Assembly (NCBI RefSeq): GCF_023343835.1
Contig: NC_064437.1
Location: 50,170,972-50,234,971, forward strand
Direction of reading: 5' to 3'
Origin: Lagopus muta
Taxonomy: Eukaryota; Chordata; Aves; Galliformes; Phasianidae
Length of the DNA stretch: 64,000 nucleotides
This document shows positions 46,542 to 60,881 of this stretch, one piece after another. The translations under genes were made by a program, and so were the position numbers. Each line of letters starts with the position of its first letter. Within the stretch, counting starts at the first letter, position 1. The notes under the pieces are model-generated. The model saw only the letters and a list, made by a program, of their open reading frames with translations. It was not told the origin of the DNA and did no database searches.

Positions 46542-46548
46542 CATTCCA
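46542..46548 (+). promoter_or_regulatory. TEAD-type motif (CATTCCA), ANKRD1 promoter
   Basis: A CATTCC core about 125 bases upstream of the inferred start. ANKRD1 is a classic YAP/TEAD target in mammals, and the TEAD recognition core is CATTCC/GGAATG. Confidence 0.5.
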
Positions 46549-46649
46549 GACATGTTAACTAGCCAGATCTAGTGTCGAGACCAGGCGAGGGGCGTCAGGA
46601 GGGTGAGGGTGGTCGAGTCCCTCAGTCTGACCACACCGCGTATGTGCAT

Positions 46650-46656
46650 AGGAATG
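46650..46656 (-). promoter_or_regulatory. M-CAT/TEAD motif (CATTCCT), ANKRD1 promoter
   Basis: A perfect M-CAT heptamer CATTCCT on the ANKRD1 strand, about 235 bases upstream of the inferred start. M-CAT sites bind TEAD factors in muscle promoters. Confidence 0.55.
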
Positions 46657-48423
46657 AAATGTGAGCTCATCGTGCCTTTGGCCATGACCGCATGGCTCAG
46701 CAATGCGAGTCATCCTGTGTTCCCAGTGCCCACTGGGACAGCTGTCTGTTGATGTAGCTCTATAGCTTCATCTTTTTTTTTTTTTTTCTAACTGACATTC
46801 AGATGACTGCAGGGTGCTGGGAAGGGTAAGTGGCTTATGTACAGTACTTGGAGTCATACCTTCCTGATAAGAGGATTGTGACCCCTTAAGTCTTGGAAAG
46901 CCATTCTTTTCATTGCTATTTATTCTGGGATGATAAACAGTTTTAGGGGAAAGGACTTTTCTCATCATGATGACTGTCTTCTATATTTGATGGGAGGAAT
47001 TTTCTGAAAGGATTACTAAACCAAAATGATGTCTCTGGTGCTTTTTAGCCTATGACATGAGAAGTTACAGTCAGTGTAACATGTTGCAACAGCAAACTTT
47101 GCATTTTTCTGGGACGCTGACAGTGATCATAAGCAAAATAATGAATTATGTCATGTGCCAAAAAAGTAAAACTAATGCTGTTTTCTCAGAGCATATTTTT
47201 CATTTGAATGCAAGAGAACAGGTGCACTGTTCAGTTGTTCAGGACTTGTTCAGTTTTGGTGGTTAAGATGAGTTACAGAAATAAATGGTTGTTGGGTGTG
47301 TTTGGGGTACAAGGAGTTATGGAGTACTTTGGAAAAAATAAAGAGGTTTTCTTGTGTCATAAATCAGAACAGCCTGGAAGGAGGAGAATGAACGCCAGCA
47401 GAAAGCAATCTTACAACAGGTTCAAGCACTAATTTCAGCATTAAGAGTGTAGATAAATGCCAAGGAAATCAGTTCTGCAGTGCTAAGAGACTCTATCCGG
47501 TGGGGCACAAGCAGGACAAGTCACCTGGCTGAAACGAGTCAGTCTCAGGTACTTCCTGTGCAACATGTACATAGAGCTCCACTGCATTAAGATCTAGCTA
47601 TCTTGGGTGTTGTTTATCTCATTAGCATCATTAGCATGCTATGTTCATGACACTGACCTTTCAAGGTGTCTCTCCTCTGAACTATTTACCGGTAATGTGA
47701 GTACATCCAAACTTGCCTTCTAGTGCCCATCATACCTATGCCCTCCCTTTCCCTGAAATGAAGCTGGACATCAGGTGGTTCCCTTACTACTCAGAATATA
47801 TATGACATTAGAGGATGAGCTCCAGAACTAAAATAGAGTATGTGGCAGCTCAAGAGACTTTTGGAACATTTTTTTCCAAACCGAAGTGGAGCCAGGATAT
47901 CATTCCCAGAGAGCGGTATGTCCTGAGTCACTGCAGGACCCATTCTTGCAGCAGCATTGTGCTCCTGCTATGTGTCTCTGTGATCAGAGGCAGCTCTGCT
48001 TAGCTTTTTCTTGTCCGTAAATGTGCAGCAACAGATTATCTTGCTCTGTATTATTCTGTGAATCTTCTGTGGGAGATTGTTTTGAAATCTGCAACCCTAG
48101 TAGGATGGCTGAAAAGATCACTTCTTGTTTATTGGTAACAGATCACAGCAGAGAACTGACAGCCTGGTATATAAACTAGACCAGCAAAACTTATCCAAGA
48201 CAGTGTAAGCGGGTAGATCTTTCTCTGCAAATGGCCAGTGAATCCAGAGCCCACATGAGCTTAACATCTCAGTGCTCCAAAGGGAAACACTGACCCACTT
48301 CTCACATCAAGCTGCCAAAAAAAAAATCCAGCCACATGTAACAGTTAAAGCATCCAGTCTCTGCTGACTACAGAGAACCAGAAATAAAAGTGAGTCTTCC
48401 TTGATAATCCGGAGTTGCTGTGT

Positions 48424-48457
48424 AAAAACACAAAACAAAAAAAACAAAAACAAAAAA
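48424..48457. repeat. A-rich (CAAAA)n simple repeat
   Basis: Imperfect CAAAA/CAAAAAA units in the region upstream of ANKRD1. Confidence 0.75.
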
Positions 48458-50914
48458 GCCCCACACATAAAACTGCTGTAACAAAGGGTTACAATCTAAA
48501 CTGACCAAACGCAATGCTCGTAAGCTGAATGTCATGTGAACCAAGATAATTATTCTGAGATAGCTGATATGAACCTGTGTGTTTTTACTAAGACTCTAGC
48601 CCTGTTGTTTATTTCTATTGCTTAATGTTAGAAGGTGAAGTAGCATAATGAGCTTGCAGCCTTGTGCTGGGCTGTAACCATGTAATCCCCTTTCAACAAG
48701 TGATTTCTTGCATCTCTGTTAAGGTAGTAATAGCAGATGGTCAGTGGGAGATGTGTAACAGGAATCTGGAAAACACTTGCTGGTCTGCTAATGGATCTGC
48801 AATGAGCTGTAAGGTGAAGGCAATTTATATTGCCACAAGAACTTTGCGGAAGAAAACACTGAAAGGCAGCAGGCCCATTCCCAGATATCAAAGGAGGAGT
48901 TGTCAGAGCAGTGTAAAGAATGCTTGTAAGTAATTTTTACAGTTAATAGTAGAGGGAAAGCTTTATGTGTGATACAAACAATATTACACTTCCTGTCAAG
49001 TGTATCACCATTGTGTTTTCAGTGTTGTCACTATCCCAGCCAACAGGCACCTCCCAGCCCTCTGCCCTTGGCTCTGCCCTTGCACCCAAGGTGTTGCCTT
49101 GTGCGGTGCCTGGCTGTCTCTGGCATCTCCTGCTGCCAGATAGGCAAGGCAGGCAGGCAGCAGGGGCTGGAACGTGCTTGTGCATTGCAGAGGGCATGAA
49201 TCCAGCAACCCATGTTCTGTGAGTGTGCAGCCATGGGTATTGCATACCCGAAGATACTCCTAAGGAACAGTAACCCACAGCTTTCTCCTTCAGTGTGCAA
49301 TGGCTTTTTTCTTTCTCTGAGTGCACATTCATACATTACGCATATTCATACACAGTGGAGCACTAACTCGTAATATATTGCAGTAACTGTTTTTCTTTCT
49401 CTATTTTGACTGTTTGTTTTCCATAAAAGGCAGGAATTTATTTATCTAGCAAATAAACTCTTTGATAATTTATCATCACCATGCAGTTTGGGTATATCGC
49501 TCAATCCCCTCACTTTTTCAGCACTCTGGTACATATGTATGTTTGATTCATTTCAATGATCAAGGAATTATTATATCACCTGTTTAAACCAATTTTGAGA
49601 CTTCTCATAAATGTATCTTTCTTTGGGTAAAATGTTGAAGAGAAACAAACTATCTCCTTAGGAAAACAAACAAGATTTCACCAAGGTACGCAAAGTTTGT
49701 TTTAACTACAAAATTAGAGTATAAGAAATTGATAAATTAACAGTGGGATGTGATTATAATTCAGTTTGCTCATATTAGCTGTTAACAAAGCAAAGAAGTT
49801 ACAGTCTGGGAGGTTGCTGATCTGGGCTTCATAGCGCTCTGGTGAAACCCAAACCAGCAGTGAGTGATTGCATCACTTACTGTAGTGCTTAAAAAAACCC
49901 TGCTCAGATGACATTAGGGCTGGGATTTCCACACAATCTGAAAAAATCAGTGATTTATATTTAAAAGCAAGGGATTGGAATGTATCTGAGACCTTGAGCT
50001 CTATCACAATTGCACTTGTGCAGTACATGTGAATCTAGCTAGTTCACCAGAATGGTTCTCAGTTAAGCAGCAAAGTGCAGCTTAAGGCACCAGAACAGTT
50101 ATCTGTCAGAAGGGTTATCTGCTGGCTGCACACTCGGCCTTCAGTCAGCAATGTTGGTCAAGTTCTGTGTATCCAGAACTTGTGCCAACGTTATGTTCAC
50201 GTAACATCTTACTATGTTTTTATGTGCTCAGCTGTGGCAACGGGGTTTGTTTGTGCCAGTATGGAGTTGTAAAAAAGGTTTATGCCATTCATAAATACTG
50301 CAGAACAACTTCAATCAGTCAGAAAAGGAAAGCTAGGGGGATGCAGAACAAGTTCTCAGCTATACAACGTGAGAGTGCTTTGAAATCCTGGTCATGTTGA
50401 TAATCCAGCAGGTACCCAGGCTGGCAACTGCTCTGCAGTGAAGCACATTTAGTGCTTTTGACTAGCAATGGAGAATTCAGCTTCACTCCAAAGTGACATT
50501 TTCTGCCTTTCCCTCAGTGTTTTATTTTGAATTTTACACTATCTTAAATTAAAGCCTCCCGTACTGAATCTTGTTCTATGTTTGCCTGAGACCTTGTAAG
50601 CACTGCTGTCCCAAGTATGATACCTTTTTTCCTTTGTAAGAGTAAGGGGATGCTCTAGTTTTGGGTGATGCAAACATCTCTCTGAAGTGCTTCAGGAAGA
50701 TGTGCCAGAGCTCTTTTGAATGCTCTCCAGAGTTTCTACTGTTTTATGTTTGGGCACGACATTCTACTAGCATCTATTTCTCCTTGAATACTTTCAAGTA
50801 TTGCATCCAAGCACTGCACTTCCCTGTAGCACTGCATTACAGTATGCATTGAAACAATGATCTAACAGAATTCCCAAATGTCTCTCCAGGCAGAATAAAC
50901 TAGGCTATAGTCAT

Positions 50915-51640
50915 AACATGCTATAGCTGGAAGGACCTTGGGGTATAATCTGTTTCCACACCTCTGCTCCAAACAGGGCCGGAACATAATACAGGTAAGG
51001 TCAGCTCCTGAAAGCCTCCAAGGACAGAGATTTCATAACTTCTCTTGTCATCCTGCTCCAATTCCTGAGTATCCCGATAGCAAGTTCTTTTCTTACATAC
51101 AGTTGAAACATCCCTCATTTCAACTTATGACCATGGTCTCTCTCTCACCTCCTGTAGATGTCTGTAACAAACCTGGCTCTGCCTTCTTCACAAATTCTTC
51201 TTATGGTGCTACAATATATCCTTGGACTTTCTCTTCTTCAGGCTGAGCAAGCCCAGCTCCTGCAGCCATTTCTTCTACTGTCAGTCCTCCAGCTCCCAAC
51301 CATCTTGGGACTGATCTTACACCATTGTTTGGACACGTGATGAAAATACTAAACAATGTTGGGCCAGGAACTGATCCTTGTGGGAATCTGCTGGAAATAG
51401 TTCCACTCATTTGCTCTCTCTGCACTGAGACTGACATGCTGCGATCTGTCAGGGAGCCAGCTCTTAGTTCTTCCAATGTGCATCCTTTTAATTCCATATA
51501 ATGCATGCTTTTTAATCATACCAACCCATGCTATGAGTGAAATGCTTTGGCAAGTCTCTAATAAACTGCAGTAACACACAAACTACTCTCAACAAAACCT
51601 GTCATGGTGTGGAAAGAGACTTGTTTAGCAAGGCCTGCTT
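50915..51640 (-). mobile_element. Ancient CR1 LINE copy
   Basis: Minus-orientation, strongly diverged CR1. On the plus strand one can recognise the antisense of the 3' end (TATAGCTGGAAGGACCTTGG), the antisense of LFSLEKRR (CTTCTTCAGGCTGAGCAAGC) and, after a deletion, the antisense of an upstream ORF2 block (AATGTTGGGCCAGGAACTGA). No open frame survives. Boundaries are approximate and the copy may extend to about 51740. Confidence 0.72.
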
Positions 51641-54600
51641 TGCACCTAACCACATAGATTGGCATTCACTGCATTTAAAGGGGTCCAATTCTTTCTTGAT
51701 TAAATTTTGCTTAATCCTTTCCCATGTTTTCCTCTAATCATCATCATTTTCAGCCATTTGGAATAACTTTGGAGCAAAAAAAAAAAAAAAAATTGTGTCA
51801 GATGATGGACTTGGAAAAAGCTTTGTGCCCTCTCTAACACATCAAAGTATTAAAGGAGTCTGTTATGGCACTTTGGGATGGACTTCTGTATTCCATTTCA
51901 TTTCAAGGAAAAGTGTAGGGAATGCATGAGAGGGGAAGAAAGAGGAGCAACTAATCTAAATTGGTTTCTCTGGGCCTAGAAACTGCAAGGCATTAATCTG
52001 CAGGCACTGTTTTTAGTTTGTTGATATTTCAAAAGAGAAAATACCAAATATTTCCCCCACAGCAATTTTCTCTCAGCAGAGGCATCTTCACACCAGGGCC
52101 AGATGGAAAAGGTGAATGTGCTGTAGGCCTTTGTTCCCCAAATTTCACTAAAGGCTGTTAAAGAATGCAAAAAGTCACTTGCCACTGCCAAGCTAGCTCT
52201 TGCTGAGCCTGAGCTAGGCCCATACTCTGCCTTTATTTCACACACATCCCACATACAAAACTTCTATCAACTTTGCTTTTTGTGTGTCTCTTCAGATTTA
52301 CCCACCTTGTCAGACAACCAAGGGTTCTCACCTGGTGACCGCCAGTGGTGTTCCCATCAGAACAGAAAGAAGAGGTCACTACATTCTCTGATGCTCTGAT
52401 CCAGATCACAGCATTGTCTTTTTGCTAAGTGAGTGATCATTCAATCCTGCTGAGTAATCCTGTGCTTTTATATCACATTATTACAAAGAGAGGAAAGGGC
52501 ATCACTTCCCCATTCAGCAGCAGGAGTGGGAGAGCTAGAGGAAATCAGAAATCATTCAGACCATTGCCAAGAAACTGCAGCTTGTGCATGTAGCCCAGTT
52601 TTAATGAGTTATTTTGTATTTGGATTTTGTTTTTCTAATATCTTTCTCCATTTCTCCATTTCTCAATTTGAGGCAGGAAATGGAAGAGAAATAATGAAAC
52701 ATTTCACGTTCACTGGGGTCCTGGCCTTCCTGTGTCCAGGAAGTTTAGGAAATCTCAGACTGATGACCAACTTTGCCTGATTTCCAGCCCAAATAGGTCT
52801 AGGAAATTCTTTTCTCTCACTTCCAGTGTTCTTGAGCCTTATTTTCAAAAGGTCGAACTCATGGTCACAGTGAAACTCATATATTTGCACATTTTATTGG
52901 CGTAACTATTGAGTTTGTACCCCTGTACAGATGAATTTGTGATTGTCCTCACAACTTCCTGTTAGGCTTTCCTCATTTCGTGTTGGATCATAGAAGGCAG
53001 AGGAATTTCCCCCACCCCTCCTTTGAGGTAGGGACAAAAGATTTCATTTTAAAAATAAATGATATTTGTCACCTCCTCTCAGAAGTCATCACCAGCTGAC
53101 CCAGAGACCTGCATAGATGGTAAGAATAGTTTTCTTGATGAAACTCAGGCAATCAATCAGCAACTAGAGAAAAATGTTGCTAATTCATTCTGAAAAGAGC
53201 CAAAACAAAAAGCTGCATGCTTTTGAAGCTCTACCCAGCAGTTATAATGCTATTGGTATATGCTCCACATGTTTCACTGCAATGGTCACTTCATTTTAGA
53301 GGTTCACTGCTATACGCAGTTTCTGTCCCAGAAGCACAAACAGTGAATCTGTGGTACTAGTGTAGTAAATCCAAGTAAATAGATCCCAAGAATATGCTTC
53401 CACTCCCTCAGCTTAATGTCTCAGATTTCATGGAAAATGTTATAGTTGATGCTAATGATGTTGGAAATGGTGCTGCTTCCACAAGGGTTTTTTTAAGGAG
53501 GAAGAGTACAGCCATACATATACGTATCAAACATAAAATGTTGATGGCAAGATGAAAACATCTTCTCATTGGAAATGAATGTCTGGTAAAATGAGCTCTC
53601 AGAGCATTGCAGTATCACTTACAGGAATACATGTAGCTGACAAGCAGACCTCCAGCCTGTTGAACCAAGTGAATTTAATACAAGTAAAATTTTAGAACTG
53701 TCACTGCCAGTTGATTAACAAGTAAAGTCAACTATTAAACACACTCTGCAAGTGCAGTTAACTTTCTACTTATGATTTCTGCAACCAGGAACAAGTGGGA
53801 GAAAATAGTAGGTTTTACCTTAAGATGAGAAATGTGTAGATGAATTGGTTCAAAAATGTGAACTCATAAGGCTGTAGTACAAGATTTGAGTTTTACTTTG
53901 AGTGTATTTTTTCAGAAGTGTGGAATAGTCATGTAAAGACACTTTTAGTCATGTAAAGATAGAATTACTAATTGATTGCAGCATTAAAATGCTCAGATTT
54001 GCAGCAGTCTTTTCCTTTCTGCATGAGGCACCTGCAAAAACTGCAGCCCAAGAGTTGCTGAAGAATGTGTATTGGATTACCCACTTTTCTGATCCTGGAA
54101 GGGAACAGTCAGAATGCACATTTCCACACAAGGTGCAAGTTAACAAAAAAGCAGCCTTCACATTTCAGATAAGATGATGGAAGGATATTCACATTTGTAG
54201 CAACTTCTGACTTTATTGCTTAATTTTCCACTGACCTTTCAAAAAACTGCTTTTTTTTTTCTACTGAGCTGTAAACAGTGCATATGTACATTATATCCTA
54301 GGGCAAGAAAAGACTGTAGAAAATAGATGAAACCAAATCCAATTTTGCTTTTCTTTATTACAGAATTATTGGTGTATGCATAAAAATAATGGTTGTGTGT
54401 TTATTTGGTAGCTGGTTGTAACAGAAGTAAGACACTGAGAAAGTTGTTTTTATTCCTGAGTGGCCAGAAGTAACTCATAAATAATACTGGAAAGAAAAAA
54501 CTTAGTATCTCAAGTAAGGGGTTAAAATGTGTTGCTGTTGTTGTTTTTAATTACAGTTGTACATATGAGAATGGCACTTGTTAATCTCTTATCAAAGGGT

Positions 54601-55839
54601 TCTATTTTTCTTTGATCTAACTATAATTTATTGAGAGCAGTTGCCACAGGCATCTGTAATCCAGCATTAATCCCTGTATGCATTCCATTCTGTTCTGTGC
54701 TGGCCTTTTTCCATGCACTGTGGTGAATGTATTCTCCCTTTTGCCTGTATGTGCATCTCCCATTTGTCTCCATCGGAGACTCATGTACTCTCATACACAC
54801 AGATTGTGCCCTTGAGTGCATATTTTCTCCATGTTTTATTTCACGTGTTTATTAATTAATGTGATTCATTGCTACCGAGGGAGTTGTCACTTGTACATAT
54901 TAATGGAGCCTTCAGAAGTGAGGAAAAAACAAACATTTTCTTGCTTGTTGTTATCTGAGAACAATAGTAGGGACACATGGTAGCAGCTTTCCCAGAGTGA
55001 CAGTGTTTCATCCACAGCTGCAGGAGATTCTGCCACCTTTAAATGCCAAGGCAAGTGGGATGGACAGTTCTGAAGCAGTCCCATACTTGTCCTGTACTTG
55101 CAGGGAGATGCTGATCATTCTTACATAGGAAAAGAATTTTGCTTGAGCAGACTGCCCCAAAGCCATTGAATTGGCACAGAATTACTCCAGTGGAATGTAC
55201 ATTTCTGAAGAGTATTTTTAATGCACTCAGAGACTAATGTACCCATTTGTTACTAAAAATGAAACTAAGCAGCCATCAGAAATTGCAAGGAACTCAGGTG
55301 TCAGCTTGGAATCAGTTAACTTCTAGGTTCTCAGCCTGAGTTCTGTAAATGGCCTCCATGTTCATAACGTGGTTACAGTTGTGTGGAATCACTCCATGTG
55401 GTGTCTCTGGAGATTTTAAGTGTAAGCCTACAGATATGTAACTGAACAGATGAATAGTCAAGAAATTTTATGACTAAGCTAAATTACTGCACCATGTTAA
55501 CAGAGTAATGATAGCCATAGCCATCCATATGGCCTCCATGTTAGGCATACTGACATGTTGATCTAGACTGTGACCACTCCAGGCTCCTCAGCTCCCCAAG
55601 GTGACTTATCATATAAAGATCTGCATGTTGGCTTGGCTTGAAGAAACATCTGATGCAGGAATTTTTTTCCTATTTCACATTTTAACATAGATTCTTTCCA
55701 GAGATACAACATAAAAAGAGCCGATAAAGTTTACATAGCGCATTCTGAAGACTCCTCACTTCCCCAGTGACAAGTCACTGCTTACCTTTAAGAAGCTCTT
55801 TAAAGCTGCTATCACAATATCACAGGTGAACAAGTTAGG

Positions 55840-55857
55840 AAAAAAAAAAAAAAAAAA
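55840..55857. repeat. Poly(A) run
   Basis: Eighteen A residues, with a second ten-A run shortly after at about 55870. No retrocopy body was recognised next to it. Confidence 0.8.
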
Positions 55858-58800
55858 GAGGTGTTCAGTAAAAAAAAAAACATTCAAACTTCTGTTTCAT
55901 CTTTAGCACTTTTCTCTCACGTCTGTTCCTGTTTCTTATCTGTGCTAGAGAGCAGAGGCTCAGTGAGGACCAAGACATGTGATGATATGTGACTCACCTT
56001 CACCCGCTTTTCACTCAGGTGGCTTTTCCATGGGAGACAGTTACATGTGGCTTGCATTAGCAGTTTATGAGCCAGAGAAAAACATGTACTCCAAAACTTT
56101 GCAGAAGACTTCCCATTTTCTTTATGTTAGAAACTGCCTTTCTGGATTTAGAGGCCAAAGGCCATCCCATGTATTATGGATTATCAACCCTGTCTTGTTC
56201 TTTCAGTGCAGACAATTTTCTGAGGAAGAAACAGGCCAATGATGAGCATGCTTGGATGATCTTTCTAGTTATAGAAGAGATAGTAGAACTTGAGAAAATA
56301 GACTGATGTAGAGGATGGAAGATCCAACTTCATCAGAAATAATCTTTTATTGGAAAATAAGAAGGCGGCAACAATGAAGAGCTTAATGAGTACTTTCTCT
56401 TAGGCATGCATTTTCTTTGAAGTGGTTACTTCGGTGGTCACAGAATTTCTTAACATAAAACTGGGGACTAATGCAAGCATATTCTATGCTCCATTGACTT
56501 TTGATCTGAGAAAAAAAGACACTATTCAACTTTAAATAATCTTATTTACTTACAGGCTGAACTCAAATCTGGACTCATGTTCTTCCCCAGACTGCTGAGG
56601 AATAAAATCTATTTTGAGAGGTACCTGAGAAGTAATGGAAAGCCCACTCTGAACACAGGAATTGTTTAGTTTCAGCATTTATCAGGAGTTTTCTATCACA
56701 GACCACAAGGTGCATCCTTGTGCAGAAGCAAATAGCAGCCTGATTGGTTTCTTTATGAGCTGATGGTTTCCACTGCCTACTGACAGGCTTTGAAATACAG
56801 AGCGCTAATCACTGTGTAAGGACATGCCAATTTCATCTTGACATAAAGCATAAATTGCATAAATTCAGCCTATATAGAGAGTTGATAATGTAAGTGAATT
56901 AGTGGAGTATGGATTGTTGAAGCATAAGGAGACTAATGAACTATTAGCCACAGACAGAAATGTTATCCCAGACAAAAAAAAATAAACATTAGTATGCAAT
57001 CAGTACGGAATGACCAATTGCTGCTAGTAGGGTCTATAATTCTGTACCTGTCAGAATAGTCAAAAAGAGTTTGTTAAACCAAAATGTTCAAACCTAGAAT
57101 TTTACATTTTATTTATATTCTTGTACTTTCAGCATTCCATTCAAGCAAATAAGTCAATTTTTTTTAATAATGAACTTATAGTTTTACCTGTTGATTATCT
57201 GTACCTCAGCTTGTTCTGTTTTTCTCTTTTCAGGTAGTAAGCTATCCAGTACATAACTTTCATGAGTTGAAGGCTGTACTTAAAGAGTTGTCAGCCCCTT
57301 AAGATGCCATAAGTGAGTGTGAAGCCTCCCCCATAATCAGCTCTTGCCTCGAACTGGCTAAAAACCAGCTGGCTGAGCTAGTATATCCAAAACAGATATG
57401 CTGCTAACAGAAAAAGCCCCTGAGCTATTCTGTTACTACATACGAGCACCATCATTTAAAAACAAATCCCCAAATCATCTATTAGTCTACACTGGTTTTT
57501 GATAGCCCAATAACCACAAAATAGGGGCCACCTTCCCAGTAGATTGTGCTGTATCTTTACTGGATTTGACAGTTTGCCCCAGTTCACTTAGGATGACAAA
57601 TAAACATTTTACCCTCTCCTTGACCAGCACACAGAAAATTTATCTCACTTATGTCCTGACAGTTGTGAGCAGCCAACCAGTGAGGTGGCTCATGAAGAGA
57701 TATCATACAAGGGAGAACATCCTATAGAAGGTATCACTAGGTGCATTAATGACCACAGACATCACCATTTTGAAGTTCACAGCCTGCCTCTGCATCAGAA
57801 GGAGGCGAACATTCGTCCAAAGGCAACAGAATACAAAAACTCAGCCAGAAGATTTTGCTGACAGGAACAAGTTACTAATATCAGTTCTGCTCAGGGAAGA
57901 GAGATGAGAGCATCTGGATGAACTTCCTCGATCATCTCTTCCTAGCTTGCAAGAACAGCTAGCTTCTAAATTTTTGTGAGGCTGAATGACTGTTATGATC
58001 TCATCAATCTTAGCATGCTTCCTTCCACATTAGGATGGCTTGAGCATGAGGGATGAAAGGGGATAACTGCTAACAGTATCTTCAAAAGGACACGAGGTTT
58101 TCGTTAGACATAATAGTCCCAAGGGAGAAAGAGGAATCAAGTAACTGTGAAAAGTACCAGTCAGAAATGGACAAACTTAGCTGCTGTGAGGGGCTGAACG
58201 TGGAGCTGGGAACACCCATCCCCACCAGAGCAAGGAAACACCACCTCCACAGCTGTACTCCCATAGGGCCACTAGGACCAGGCAAATTACGTGGGGTCAG
58301 AAGCTCATAGGGTTTGGGCTAAGGACTATAACCTCAGCAACTGCTGGCTCTGCCTTCTCTCTGTACATACAGGGAATGGAAACCCTTCACACCACAAACT
58401 ATTTGCAACTGCAGCTGCTACGTATTCATAACAAATGTCTGATTGCTAAAATTGTGTGCTGTAAGCAGTGTCATCTTTCGTGTCGCATAGGGACAACTAT
58501 GTATTCTCCTCTGTGGCTGGGATACTGAGCTGTCACTCTGGAGTCATCCAGACTCCTGGGCCAGGAGCTGCTATTAACTAAGCAGGAAGGTCAGGCCCCT
58601 GCGGATGCCTCCTTTTACCCAGGGGCTGGATTCTAACGCTATAGGCATTACCAGACCTTATAGATTATGGATAGCTTCCAGAGCCAGATAGCTGTGCCTG
58701 CTGCCTCACTGCATCACAGTCATTTGCAGCCAGAACTGCAAACCACCCAAAAAACCTCTAGAGTGTACAGCGGTCAGAGTGCAGGCTGGTTACAAAGTGA

Positions 58801-60808
58801 TGCCTTCCATGCTTCAGGCCTGGTACATTCACGTGTGCTGATCCCTGCACTGCGTGGGATCCAGAGCCCTTGGCACACTTCACTCCAAGCACAAGTGGGT
58901 GGTTGCACAGTTGTTCTGATCATGTGTCATGTTCAGGCACATGCTGGATGTCCTGGACTTAATAAAACATTTGGAACCATGTTGCTGCATGCACAGTGAC
59001 AACTTGGCTGCGATTTCCTGGTGCTTATCAGCCAACTAACTGGGAGGTTTCCTCCTGAAGCAGTAGTCTGTCACACACGGTAACCAAATCTCATTGTCCG
59101 TCTTTCATCTTTCTCAAGCTCCAAATCTAGGTTTGATGGTCAGTTTTGAACTCAGAACCAAAGGCTCCTTCAGATGAGAAGGAAGCATCACTTGGTTTCT
59201 CTGCTTTGTGGCGTAAAAAATACCGGAGCCCAACTCTACTCCTGTGAATGGATGGACACACTGCATTATGCAGCATCTAACTTTAAAAGTTTCTGGAATA
59301 ATTTTTAAAATGAAGAGAACTCCCACAAGATTTCCTTCTTGTTTACAGGACAAACGCTCCCATAAAATAAATTCAGCAGCCAAGGGGAGTGGTGGGGGAA
59401 GCTGAGCAGCACTCATCCTTAATTTGACTAGCAGCCACATCAGATGAAAATGCTCCTAGTGTATATGATGTGTTGTTGTTCCAACTGCGGTCTGTGTGTT
59501 GATGACCAGATGGACCAGAGCAAGCTTGTGCTGTGGGATCAGTGCGAAGAGGCACAGCAAGGTCTGTTATCAGATAAGAGATATCTTCTCCTGAAATGGA
59601 GTTTAATTAAGACACGTAGAGGATCTGAAGTATGGCTTTCATGCACATGGGAAGGATCCTTCCCCATTGATGATGGTGCTGAATCTGCATTTGTGAATGT
59701 TCTGAACAGATCATGTTAGGCGGGAATGAAATTCATTCACAATTACATTTCAGAAATTGACACAACATGATTCAGCATGAATAGTGCTATACTAAAAATA
59801 GAAGAAATGGTGGCTATGGAAACCACACATTACTCTTAGCTATTCCTCTACTATTCCTTTTCTATGTTTCTCTTACAGTCTTTCTAACAGTTCAAGTGAG
59901 CTTCTAATCCACAATACCATATTCCAGCATTCTACACTCTTCTAATTAAATCCCTTCTTACCTTACATCATTTATATTCTGCATCTCTCACCTACATATT
60001 TGGAACCATTTGAGGAATAGTAAATATGTTCATACCACAACACAAAAGACATACATCCACAGGGCTGCAGCCTGTGGGTAATTCTGATATTAATTTACCA
60101 ATCACAGTGTTCTCCTTTATGACAGCATGATTTTATGTAATCTATTAACATTCATACCATAGATTCTTAAAGCATTTGGAATCACCTCTACTTGTGGATT
60201 ATTTTCATAGATCAGTGTAACAGCTTATGAGAATACTGAGATGCTATTGACCATCCAAACACAGCATAAAGATGTTCATCACAGATATTTAGACTCATTA
60301 CAAACTTTACAAGACACCCCTGTCTCCTTTTGTTTTAAATCCCTAGCACCCCCGCACACTGCTAGCAAGCTGTGCTGAACCCACAGGTGTTCCTGCTTAG
60401 GATGCCCACCTGCTGCTCTCCTGGCAGGCAGCGAAAAAGAGGAGGGTAGGGGACAGGTGGGTTGTATGGAGCGATCAGCCAGAGAGGAAGTAGCTCTGGG
60501 TTTTCATAGTTACAGTAGTAACCTTCTTACATCTGAGCTGAAGTAAGTGCTGTCTTTGTTTTGAGCTCTGGTTGAGGGAGAACTTCATGGGTTGTTTCCT
60601 TTGTTATGTGTCTAATGGTCATGTATAACAGTGCCCCAAAGGAGATGTGCTTTGAGGTTATTTCCTGCATGAGCTGAGATGTTTTGTGTTTGTATTTTGT
60701 TCTTCAACTTATTGCCTTTCCCCAGTTTGATGGTGTATGGGAACTGCTGAGTCACGGCCTGAACCTCTGATTGATCACCTGAAGCGAGCCATGAGTCAGC
60801 CAGAGGAG

Positions 60809-60833
60809 CACAGGTGAAGGCAATTCACCTGTG
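60809..60833. repeat. Perfect 9-base inverted repeat, 7-base spacer
   Basis: CACAGGTGA and its exact reverse complement TCACCTGTG around AGGCAAT. Each arm contains an E-box-like CAGGTG/CACCTG. Confidence 0.9.
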
Positions 60834-60842
60834 CTGCCAGAA

Positions 60843-60865
60843 GGGGTGGAGCCTGGCTCCACCCC
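60843..60865. repeat. Perfect 11-base inverted repeat, 1-base centre
   Basis: GGGGTGGAGCC, T, then GGCTCCACCCC: a near-continuous 23-base palindrome ending nine bases before the TATTTAA box. Each arm carries a CACCC-type (Sp/KLF-like) box. Confidence 0.92.
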
Positions 60866-60874
60866 TCCTAGACC

Positions 60875-60881
60875 TATTTAA
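60875..60881 (+). promoter_or_regulatory. TATA-like box TATTTAA in LTR-like element
   Basis: TATTTAAG placed directly after the two palindromes. Initiation would be expected about 30 bases downstream, near 60905. A potential splice donor AAGG|gtaagc follows at about 60957-60963. Confidence 0.5.

Noticed and set aside
48943-49336. Overlapping frames of up to 129 codons on both strands
   Set aside because: A locally GC-richer stretch with frames on both strands and no recognisable protein, splice context or codon-usage signal.
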